From Verrucomicrobiia bacterium (GTDB lineage Bacteria; Verrucomicrobiota; Verrucomicrobiia; Limisphaerales; Palsa-1400): DNA of 7,662 nt. This document shows, piece after piece, positions 1 through 5,990 of the stretch (its first letter is position 1; each line of letters opens with the position of its first letter). The position numbers and the translations under genes are program-made. The notes under the pieces are model-generated. The model saw nothing but the letters and a program-made list of their open reading frames with translations. It did no database searches and was not told the DNA's origin. Where the stretch lies: NCBI GenBank assembly GCA_025934545.1, contig JAICXV010000087.1, forward strand, positions 1-7,662. The letters are read 5' to 3'.

Positions 1-1545
1 GCAGCGCGTTTGCTCTATGAGCGCCAGGATAAATCGGCGATCCCAGCGCTGGTCAACCTGGTGAAGGATGGAAACCGTTACGGCCGCCTCCGCGCTTTGC
101 ACGCGTTGGATGGACTGGGCGCATTGCGCGAGAAACACCTGGTCGCGGCAATGGGTGATGAGGATTGGACCGTGCGCGCACACGCCGTTCAGCTCTCTGA
201 AAAGTTTCTGAAAAAGCCAAGTCCGCAACTTTGGGCGAAACTGACGTCGCTCGCTTCGGATAGTTCGGCAGAAGTGCGTTATCAATTGGCGTTCACGCTT
301 GGCGAAACCAAGAATCCGGAACGCGTTAAGTTGCTTGAACACATCATTGCGCGCACGCCATCGGACATTTGGATGCAGGCCGCGGTGTTCAGTTCGTTGA
401 AGGAAGGCGCTGGCGAACTTTTCTCGATTGCAGCGGCGGACCCGCAATTCCGCGATTCCGGCAAAGATTTCATCCGGCAATTGGTGGAAATGATCGGTGC
501 GAAAAACAATGCCGAGGAAGTTAAAAGCGTCATTTCGTATCTGGCGTCTGGAAATGATCCGGCGTTGAGTTTCGCCGCCGTGCGTGGGCTGGGCAAGGGA
601 CTGGAACGGGCCGGTACGTCGCTTTCAGCCGTCGATAAGGAAGGGAAAATGGCGACGATTATGACTTCGGCGCAAAACATCGTGTCGAACGAGCAAGCGG
701 ATCCGAAACAACGCGTGCAGGCAATTCAATTGCTGGGCGAAACGAGTTTTGATCGAGTGGGCGAGAAACTGCTTTCGTTGCTGAACTTGAATGAGCCGCA
801 AGCGGTGCAACTGGCGGCGCTTTCGACGGTGGCGAAATTTCCCAATCCGCAAATTGCCACGGACCTGACGAATCGTTGGGCAACGCTGACGCCGCGGGTC
901 CGCGCCGAAGCGTTGGATGTGTTGCTATCGCGTCCGCAACGGGCGTTGGTGTTGCTCGATGCGGTGCAAAAGAAAGTGATCGGCCGCGCTGAGTTAACGA
1001 CAGCACAGATCAAGTTTTTGAACACCAGCCGCGACAAAAACGTGCACACCGAGGCACAAAAAGTTTTAGCCGGACTGAACGTCGCGAAACGGCAGGATGT
1101 GGTCAACCAGTTCATGCCCGCGCTGAGTCTGAAGGGCGATCCGATGCACGGCAAAAAGTTGTATGAAGAACGGTGTTCGTCTTGCCATCGGCTCGGCGGC
1201 GAAGGCAATGCGCTCGGGCCGGACCTCGTGACTGTCCAGGCGGCTGGCAAAGAAAAGATGCTGGGAAATATTTTGGATCCGAATCGCGAAGTCGCGCCGC
1301 AATTTCAGGCGTACGAAGTGGAGCTGAAGGACGGCGACAGCTTGATTGGATTGATTGCCAACGAATCGCCTTCGAGCATCACCGTGCGCCAGGCGTTCGG
1401 TAAAGAACAAATCGTCCAGCGTTCGAACATCGCGCGCATTCGCAATCAGAACCAGTCGCTCATGCCGGAAGGGCTCGAGGCGGGACTGAAGATGCAGGAT
1501 GTCGCCGATTTGTTGGAATACGTTTCCACCGCAAAAGGAAACTGA
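1..1545 (+). CDS. HEAT-repeat protein with C-terminal PVC-type cytochrome c (heme-binding) domain, 5' partial
   Basis: The frame is open from base 1, so the N-terminus lies outside the window; 514 codons remain. Residue numbers below count the TTG at 10 as 1. Residues about 10-135 and 185-300 are helical HEAT-like repeats (for example around 'RYGRLRALHALDGLG' and 'DWTVRAHAVQL'). From about residue 374 there is a class I cytochrome c domain: CSSCH at 389-393 (bases 1174-1188) for covalent heme attachment, then 'GPDL', and 'SLMPEGLE', whose Met485 is the likely distal heme ligand. This order is typical of the heme-binding domain abundant in Planctomycetota and Verrucomicrobiota (TIGR02603 type, from memory). 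Full-length relatives usually carry an N-terminal beta-propeller or dehydrogenase part and are exported, acting in periplasmic oxidation of sugars or other carbon compounds. The substrate cannot be told from this fragment. It ends 7 bases before the next gene, so co-transcription is likely. Confidence 0.9.
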   Translation, partial: AARLLYERQDKSAIPALVNLVKDGNRYGRLRALHALDGLGALREKHLVAAMGDEDWTVRAHAVQLSEKFLKKPSPQLWAKLTSLASDSSAEVRYQLAFTLGETKNPERVKLLEHIIARTPSDIWMQAAVFSSLKEGAGELFSIAAADPQFRDSGKDFIRQLVEMIGAKNNAEEVKSVISYLASGNDPALSFAAVRGLGKGLERAGTSLSAVDKEGKMATIMTSAQNIVSNEQADPKQRVQAIQLLGETSFDRVGEKLLSLLNLNEPQAVQLAALSTVAKFPNPQIATDLTNRWATLTPRVRAEALDVLLSRPQRALVLLDAVQKKVIGRAELTTAQIKFLNTSRDKNVHTEAQKVLAGLNVAKRQDVVNQFMPALSLKGDPMHGKKLYEERCSSCHRLGGEGNALGPDLVTVQAAGKEKMLGNILDPNREVAPQFQAYEVELKDGDSLIGLIANESPSSITVRQAFGKEQIVQRSNIARIRNQNQSLMPEGLEAGLKMQDVADLLEYVSTAKGN

Positions 1546-1552
1546 CGCGTTC

Positions 1553-3148
1553 ATGAACGCGGATTTGGGCCAGCGCGATCTGATTGTTTTTGAAGACGAG
1601 CATCTGCTGGTGATCAATAAACCAGCGGGCATGAACACGCACGCGCCGAGCCCGTTTGCCGGCGAAGGGATTTATGAATGGCTGAAGAATCGTGAGCCGC
1701 GTTGGGCCAAATTGGCGATCATTCACCGGCTGGATAAGGACACGTCGGGTTTGATGGTATTCGGGAAATCGACGGTCGCGAACAAATCGCTTACGTCGCA
1801 ATTCGCGACGCGACGGGTGCGGAAGAGTTACATTCTCGCGACGGACAAATCGGTTTCATTTCAACAATTCACGGCGCGTTCGACCCTGGTGCGGGTGAAT
1901 GAGAGATATGCGAGCAGCAAGGAGAAAGGTGATTTGGCGGAGACGGTGTTTCGTAAGATTGAACCTTTGGGCGATAACCCGCGATTGACGTGGCTCGAAG
2001 CGCAACCGTTGACAGGTCGCACGCATCAGATTCGCGTTCACGCTGCGGAAAATGGTTTTACAATTTTGGGCGATCCAATTTACGGCGGCTCCCCCGCTTT
2101 GCGGTTGTGCCTGCACGCGGCGGAATTGAGTTTTGAACATCCGGCGACAAGGCGACTTGTCAGCGTCAAAGCCGCGCCGCGGTTTTTTGAAAACACGCGG
2201 ATTCTTTTGCGACATCAGTTGATCGATGCGGCATCGACCAATGCTTATCGTGTGATTCATGGAGCGTCGGATGGGCATGCTGGTTTGTTTGTGGATCGAT
2301 TGGGCGATTGGTTATTGGCGCAATCGGAACGGCAATTAACGCGCGCACAACAAAGTCTGCTGGAAGCATTGATGAGCGACCTGCGGTGCAGCGGTGTTTA
2401 TCACAAATTGTTGCGCAAGGATGTTCAGAAGGCCGGAACAGTCGAAGCATCGCCCCAATTAATCTGCGGCACCTCTGCGCCGCCACAATGGGCGATTCTA
2501 GAAAACGGATTGCAATATGGAATTCGATTCAGTGAAGGCTACTCGGTTGGGATTTTTTTGGATCAACGCGATAATCGGCGGCGATTGATGACCGGTTATG
2601 TCGCGCCGAATTTCACCCTTCCGAATCGAGGCGAGATTCTCAATTCGTTTGCTTATACGTGCGCGTTCTCGGTCGCGGCGGCGACTGCGGGACATCGGAC
2701 GACGAGCCTTGATCTCTCGCGCAGTTATTTGGATTGGGGCAAAGAGAATTTTCATTTGAACCAACTTGATCCGGCTCAACACGATTTTATTTACGGTGAC
2801 GCCTTTGATTGGTTCCGGCGGATGACGAAGCAAGCGCGTTTGTTCGATGTCGTGCTTCTTGATCCGCCAACATTTTCACGGTCGAAAGATGGCGTTTTCC
2901 AGGCGGAAAAAGATTACGGCAAGTTGGTTGCGGCCGCCGTTCCGCTCATTCAAAAAAACGGCATTCTTTTCGCGTCCACGAATGCTGCCAAAATGAAACC
3001 GGAAGAGTTTTTGAAAAGCATTTCCAACGCTGTTGCGAAGGCCGGACGGAAAATCGTGCAACAACACTACGTTCCGCAGCCGCCGGATTTTCCGATTAGT
3101 CGTGACCACCCGGGTTATCTGAAGACGGCGTGGATTCGCCTGAGTTAA
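1553..3148 (+). CDS. RluA-family pseudouridine synthase fused to RlmK/RlmI-like class I SAM methyltransferase
   Basis: 531 residues, two RNA-modifying enzymes in one chain. Residues about 8-200 are an RluA-type synthase without an S4 domain: 'VINKPAGM' near the start, 'HRLDKDTSG' at 58-66 with Asp61 the expected catalytic residue, and 'GRTHQIRVH' at 155-163. Residues about 230-330 resemble the linker domain of YccW/RlmI proteins ('SDGHAGLFVDRLGDW', then 'SVGIFLDQRDNR' at 331-342). The rest is a Rossmann methyltransferase: motif I 'ILNSFAYTCAF' at 362-372 and motif IV 'DPPTFSRSK' at 437-445, close to the DPPTFSNSK I recall for RlmK, the 23S rRNA m7G2069 enzyme. Motif VI is 'FASTN' at 473-477, without the Cys used by m5C enzymes. 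The likely substrate is 23S rRNA; the exact uridine and methylated base are unknown. The ATG at 1553 was preferred to 1499 because 1499 lies deep inside the upstream gene; AAGGAA at 1535-1540 is a somewhat distant ribosome binding site. Confidence 0.9.
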   Translation: MNADLGQRDLIVFEDEHLLVINKPAGMNTHAPSPFAGEGIYEWLKNREPRWAKLAIIHRLDKDTSGLMVFGKSTVANKSLTSQFATRRVRKSYILATDKSVSFQQFTARSTLVRVNERYASSKEKGDLAETVFRKIEPLGDNPRLTWLEAQPLTGRTHQIRVHAAENGFTILGDPIYGGSPALRLCLHAAELSFEHPATRRLVSVKAAPRFFENTRILLRHQLIDAASTNAYRVIHGASDGHAGLFVDRLGDWLLAQSERQLTRAQQSLLEALMSDLRCSGVYHKLLRKDVQKAGTVEASPQLICGTSAPPQWAILENGLQYGIRFSEGYSVGIFLDQRDNRRRLMTGYVAPNFTLPNRGEILNSFAYTCAFSVAAATAGHRTTSLDLSRSYLDWGKENFHLNQLDPAQHDFIYGDAFDWFRRMTKQARLFDVVLLDPPTFSRSKDGVFQAEKDYGKLVAAAVPLIQKNGILFASTNAAKMKPEEFLKSISNAVAKAGRKIVQQHYVPQPPDFPISRDHPGYLKTAWIRLS

Positions 3149-4571
3149 GGCGCTCGCGCGTCATTGATTGGGAGATGAAACTGGGGCCTTTGGGTCCACC
3201 GGATTTCAAAATAAGAAAAATGACGAAACCTCCCACTAGAGCAAGCAACCCAAGCGCTGTGCCGAGATAGGTCCAATTGAGGCCAGCCGACGCGACGACA
3301 GTTGGCGCAGGAACGGGCTCGGACTCACGCGGTTGGTGCATTGATGGCCGAGGCGATGTCGTTGGTTTGCTGACGATCGCCGGAACTGACGAGGTTAGCG
3401 GCGTCGACACATTCGACGCGACGGCAGTATTCGATACAACAGCTACATTTGTTTTCGCGGCTGGAGCGGTGACGGCAATAGGCTGTTGGACTGCAGCCGG
3501 CAGAGGCGCGTTCGAAGCGATGACTGCATTTGTTTTCACGGTGGGCGCAACGACGGAAGGTGGCGCAAGATTCGTTTGAGGAACGGCGGCGACCACTGCA
3601 TTTGTTTGCGAATTCGTGACAGCCGCCGTGTTCGTTTGCGGAGAAACAACTGCTGTGGTTGCATTCGAATTCGTGATCGCTGGCGCGGCCGCAGGCACAT
3701 TTGTCGCCGCCAGTACCGCGGCGGCCGCTTCCTTCATGGCGTTGCTTTTGGCCGCGAGAATTTCAGGGTCAGGTCCGATCTTGATGACCAATGGCGGTTT
3801 GGACGGTGGGGGTGGCGTTTGTGCTGCGAGTGCCGCGGCAGCGGCGGCTTTTGCTGCATCCTCTTGCGCTTCCTTCTGCAGGATGTCCGGCAAACGGACT
3901 TTCGCATCGCCTGGATTGACGGTGTAATCACGAACCTCGCCCCTGCGCACGGCCAACAAAGTCACGAACGGGATGTTGTCTTTACGAAAACTGTCGCGGA
4001 ATTCTTTGTGCAACTCGCCGATTTGTTTATCAAACGGCGTGTTTGTAATCGAATCGTCGCCGGACGAAATCCAAATAATCATCAGCTTTTCCGAAACGTT
4101 GATAACCTTTTGCAGCGCGGGCTGGACGTTGCTGAATTGCGCGCGATGCGAATACTTCTGCTGCGACAGCCATTCATTGATGGCCGAATCAATGTCCTGC
4201 GCGTGTTCGCCGCGCCACATAATCATCGGGCAATCGGTGTTGAGCTTGTCGCTGTAAGTCCACACGCCAATCGTGTCGCCATATTTCATTTGTCCGTTGA
4301 GGCCGGATTGGATGAGCAGGTCGATCGATTTTTTGATGGCCGCTTTTTCGGGGCTCATGGCCGAGGACGTTTCAATCAGGAACAGATAGCGTCCGCCTTG
4401 TTTTGGCGCGGCTGATGCGGTCGAAGTTACAAACAACGAACCAACCATGATCGCCACCACGAACACGACAGCGCCAACGCGTGGCGATTTGAAAATCGCA
4501 GAGATGGCCCGTTTCTCCCGCGAAGCGAGATGTGCGACGAAGTTCATCAATGCGTGTTTCATTCCAATCAT
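3096..4571 (-). CDS. Membrane-anchored von Willebrand factor A-like protein with degenerate MIDAS and long Ala/Thr/Asn linker
   Basis: 491 residues. A long basic N-region precedes a hydrophobic stretch at about 32-50 and a signal-peptidase-like 'ASA|AP' site before Ala55. Residues about 61-210 look like a von Willebrand A fold: a first strand 'RYLFLIETSSAM', 'IGVWTYSD' at 101-108, and 'MIIWISSGDD' at 164-173. The MIDAS motif DxSxS reads Glu67-Thr-Ser69-Ser-Ala71, and the later Asp position reads Ser-Ser-Gly, so metal binding is doubtful. Residues about 236-430 are low-complexity Ala/Thr/Val/Asn/Pro. One transmembrane helix lies at about 434-456, followed by a short Ser/Gly-rich tail. Predicted topology: exported A domain, single-pass anchor, cytoplasmic tail. 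The ATG at 4571 overlaps the stop of the upstream ribonuclease gene (ATGA); ATGs at 4562 and 4547 are alternatives. I see no good ribosome binding site, which fits translational coupling. Partner and role are unknown. Confidence 0.8.
   Translation of the reverse strand: MIGMKHALMNFVAHLASREKRAISAIFKSPRVGAVVFVVAIMVGSLFVTSTASAAPKQGGRYLFLIETSSAMSPEKAAIKKSIDLLIQSGLNGQMKYGDTIGVWTYSDKLNTDCPMIMWRGEHAQDIDSAINEWLSQQKYSHRAQFSNVQPALQKVINVSEKLMIIWISSGDDSITNTPFDKQIGELHKEFRDSFRKDNIPFVTLLAVRRGEVRDYTVNPGDAKVRLPDILQKEAQEDAAKAAAAAALAAQTPPPPSKPPLVIKIGPDPEILAAKSNAMKEAAAAVLAATNVPAAAPAITNSNATTAVVSPQTNTAAVTNSQTNAVVAAVPQTNLAPPSVVAPTVKTNAVIASNAPLPAAVQQPIAVTAPAAKTNVAVVSNTAVASNVSTPLTSSVPAIVSKPTTSPRPSMHQPRESEPVPAPTVVASAGLNWTYLGTALGLLALVGGFVIFLILKSGGPKGPSFISQSMTRERLNSGESTPSSDNPGGHD
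3282..3866 (-). repeat. Low-complexity linker with recurring Thr-Asn motifs
   Basis: This tract encodes residues about 236-430 of the von Willebrand-like protein. It is almost only Ala, Val, Thr, Asn, Pro, Ser and Gln, with Thr-Asn dipeptides at residues 290, 300, 313, 319, 323, 333, 347 and 374, often as 'QTNAVV' or 'KTNAVV'. In DNA the + strand shows near-identical 12-mers 'acatttgttttc' (3445), 'gcatttgttttc' (3526) and 'gcatttgtttgc' (3598), spaced 81 and 72 bases, both multiples of three. The pattern looks like decayed tandem duplication of a coding unit. It is probably a flexible spacer between the folded domain and the membrane anchor. Confidence 0.6.
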
Positions 4572-5038
4572 TTGGGCATTTTGAATTTCTGCCGTTCTCG
4601 ACGATTGCGACTGGCGATTTCGCGCTCTTGTTCTTTCAGCGCGGATTCGATGTCCTGGATGAAATTCAAACAGCTCGACGCCATGCCTCCCACTGAAATC
4701 ACAGTGTCGCGTTCTTTGTAGTCGTCGGTGATGACGAGAACTTCTCCATATGCAGTAAACCGCATCGCAGCACGTTCGATGACATCATCGGCGGTCTGAC
4801 CGGCGCGTGTATAAAGAATTTCCAATTCCGGCGACGAAATCGGTTTGGGCGTGCCAGCGGGTGCGCCCGCGCCGTCGAAGACGATCGTTATGGGCGTGCC
4901 GATGGCATCGCGATATTGCGTGAGCCAATGGATGAGTTCATCGCGGGCAGCAGCCGAATGCCGCGGTTTTCCGGGCGCGAGTTGCGGCCAGTTGTGCAGC
5001 AGGCTGTAACCATCCACGAGTATGCGGACCAACGGCAT
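4568..5038 (-). CDS. yacP: YacP/Rae1-type NYN-domain endoribonuclease
   Basis: 156 residues, close to the roughly 170 of Bacillus subtilis Rae1 (YacP), a ribosome-associated endoribonuclease that cleaves mRNA during translation. The NYN (PIN-like) fold is visible throughout: first strand 'RILVDGYSLLHNWPQL' with Asp9, 'ARDELIHWLTQY' helix, 'ITIVFDGAG' with Asp55, 'TRAGQTADDVIERAA' with Asp84-Asp85, and 'VLVITDDYKERD' with Asp105-Asp106. These acidic residues form the expected metal centre. The usual 'TSD..EQ' signature reads 'TDDYKERD' here, and the C-terminus is a basic, Arg/Lys-rich helix (about 131-156) that could bind RNA. The ATG at 5038 gives the whole first strand; no clear ribosome binding site precedes it. 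Its TGA overlaps the ATG of the von Willebrand-like gene. The family call is firm; whether it acts on ribosomes as Rae1 does is inference. Confidence 0.88.
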   Translation of the reverse strand: MPLVRILVDGYSLLHNWPQLAPGKPRHSAAARDELIHWLTQYRDAIGTPITIVFDGAGAPAGTPKPISSPELEILYTRAGQTADDVIERAAMRFTAYGEVLVITDDYKERDTVISVGGMASSCLNFIQDIESALKEQEREIASRNRRERQKFKMPK

Positions 5039-5116
5039 AAGGAAGCTTAGGACGGATTCGATTAACTGAATAGCGATTTTGCGCGCTTGTCAGGGAACGC
5101 CGCTCATGCAAATCGG

Positions 5117-5182
5117 CAACCTTGCTAAGCGACGTCTCGCAGGTTCGCCTAGTTCCTTGTGGCCCGGCGCTTGCTAAGGTTG
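5117..5182 (+). promoter_or_regulatory. Long imperfect hairpin in the leader of the membrane-peptide/Nudix unit
   Basis: Arms CAACCTTGCTAAGCG (5117-5131) and CGCTTGCTAAGGTTG (5168-5182) pair over 15 positions in + strand RNA: 12 Watson-Crick pairs, two G-U wobbles and one C-C mismatch. On the - strand the three inner positions do not pair, so the fold favours RNA read rightward. The 36-base loop contains a small nested stem, AGG-TTCG-CCT (5141-5150). No T-run follows, so it is not a standard terminator. It lies 31 bases before the GTG of the 31-codon ORF. It could be a leader regulating that unit or stabilising its mRNA. The function is unknown; the pairing is seen directly. Confidence 0.45.
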
Positions 5183-5203
5183 AGTCGACCCAAGGGAGAA
5201 TAC

Positions 5204-5209
5204 GGAGGG
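5204..5209 (+). promoter_or_regulatory. Strong ribosome binding site (GGAGGG)
   Basis: GGAGGG ends 4 bases before the GTG at 5214, good Shine-Dalgarno spacing. It is the strongest such site in the window and does not serve any of the longer genes directly. It is the main reason to accept the 31-codon ORF that follows. Confidence 0.6.
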
Positions 5210-5213
5210 TGTT

Positions 5214-5309
5214 GTGGAGTTAGAAAAGGGCTGGTCGGGGATTGAGAAGGTTGAAATCGTAGTCATCTTTTTTCTCGCCTCGTTGTTGGTATATTTAATG
5301 GTCATTTGA
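5214..5309 (+). CDS. Predicted 31-residue single-pass membrane peptide
   Basis: This is a GTG-initiated ORF of 31 codons plus TGA, easily missed because of its length. A charged N-terminus (MELEKGWSGIEK) is followed by a run of about 19 almost wholly hydrophobic residues (VEIVVIFFLASLL and on to the end at Ile31), enough for one transmembrane helix. It has the strong GGAGGG site just upstream. The frame is open from 5184, but no start other than GTG 5214 suits the ribosome binding site. The stop TGA (5307-5309) overlaps the TTG at 5306 of the Nudix frame, so ribosomes finishing this peptide could restart on the Nudix gene. I recognise no family. Alternatives: a leader peptide whose translation controls the Nudix gene, or the N-terminus of a membrane-tethered Nudix protein separated by one frameshift. 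Confidence 0.5.
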   Translation: MELEKGWSGIEKVEIVVIFFLASLLVYLMVI

Positions 5310-5980
5310 CGCAGTTGTTCGTAGACAAAAACAGCGCGCGCACCTACGATTCGGCGCACAAGCCACTGCCGCGCTGGTCTATGAGTATTGAACTGCAAGA
5401 AAAAGTGCTGGTTGTTCCCAGCGAAATCATCAATTCGCTTTGCCCCAAGCCATTTTCCGCGAACACGACGGGCGTAAAAGAGGCCGCGATCACCAAGGGC
5501 AGGTTCCTTGCCCGCAAGATCGCCGAGACTGATTTTAATTTTAAACAAATTATCCCCTACGTTTTGGTGCGCCATGAGAATCGTTACATTCTGATGCGGC
5601 GGACGACCAAACAAACCGAAGCGCGGTTACACGATAAATATTCCATCGGCGTCGGCGGACACATCAACGATGAGGACGCCGCGAAAGGCATTGAAAACGT
5701 CATTCACTGCGGAATGCGCCGTGAAATCGAAGAGGAAATTCACATCAAAGACGAAAAATCGTGTGAACTCGTCGGCGTCATCAATGATAACTCGAGCGAA
5801 GTTTCGCGTGTTCACTTGGGACTCGTTTACATTCTGACCACCGGGTCATCGGAATTCGAGATTACCGAGAAGGACAAGTATACGGCGAACTGGGCTACCG
5901 TGGCGGAGATGCAGCCGTATTACGAGAAAATGGAATCGTGGACCCAAATTGTTTACGATAATTTGCTTAGACAGCCCTAA
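5306..5980 (+). CDS. Nudix hydrolase, predicted MutT-like phosphoesterase
   Basis: 224 residues from the TTG at 5306, or 199 from the ATG at 5381. Nudix proteins cleave a nucleoside diphosphate linked to another group. The core is clear: strand 'KQIIPYVLVRHENRYILMRR' at 80-99, 'ARLHDKYSIGVGGHIN' at 106-121, then the Nudix helix 'RREIEEE' at 138-144. Measured against GX5EX7REUXEEXGU, Gly117, Glu123, Arg139, Glu140, Glu143 and Glu144 are present, but the spacer between Glu123 and Arg139 is 15 residues instead of 7 and the final Gly is His146. The 'KQIIPY...SIGVGGHIN' pattern matches the group labelled predicted phosphoesterase (MutT family, COG4112, from memory), whose substrate is unknown. Homologues of this type tend to begin close to 'EKVLVVPSE', favouring 5381; but 5306-5380 has coding-like third positions and the TTG overlaps the upstream stop, favouring 5306. 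Neither start has its own ribosome binding site. Confidence 0.85.
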   Translation: MTQLFVDKNSARTYDSAHKPLPRWSMSIELQEKVLVVPSEIINSLCPKPFSANTTGVKEAAITKGRFLARKIAETDFNFKQIIPYVLVRHENRYILMRRTTKQTEARLHDKYSIGVGGHINDEDAAKGIENVIHCGMRREIEEEIHIKDEKSCELVGVINDNSSEVSRVHLGLVYILTTGSSEFEITEKDKYTANWATVAEMQPYYEKMESWTQIVYDNLLRQP

Positions 5981-5990
5981 ACTCTGACAA

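Noticed and set aside
3149..3175. GC-rich repeat-like GGCGCTCGCGCG after the methyltransferase stop as a terminator
   Set aside because: There is no stable stem with a following T-run, and the segment is coding on the - strand.
3486..4415. Long + strand frame opposite the von Willebrand-like gene, rich in Arg, Gly and Cys
   Set aside because: It has no domain logic and biased composition mirroring the Ala/Thr/Val repeats of the real - strand gene; it is an antisense shadow.
5045..5096. Possible - strand promoter (CTGACA, TATTCA) before the YacP gene
   Set aside because: The spacer is only 15 bases and the -10 match is weak; promoter consensus in this group is uncertain.
5106..5177. 23-codon ORF (ATG at 5106, AGGGA at 5092-5096) running through the hairpin
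   Set aside because: The ribosome binding site is modest, the peptide has no recognisable character, and its sequence is largely dictated by the hairpin arms. A leader peptide remains possible but unsupported.
5171..5202. Promoter-like TTGCTA followed by GAGAAT/AGAATA
   Set aside because: The spacing is 19-20 bases and the match to the -10 is poor; transcription would start at or inside the ribosome binding site of the 31-codon ORF.
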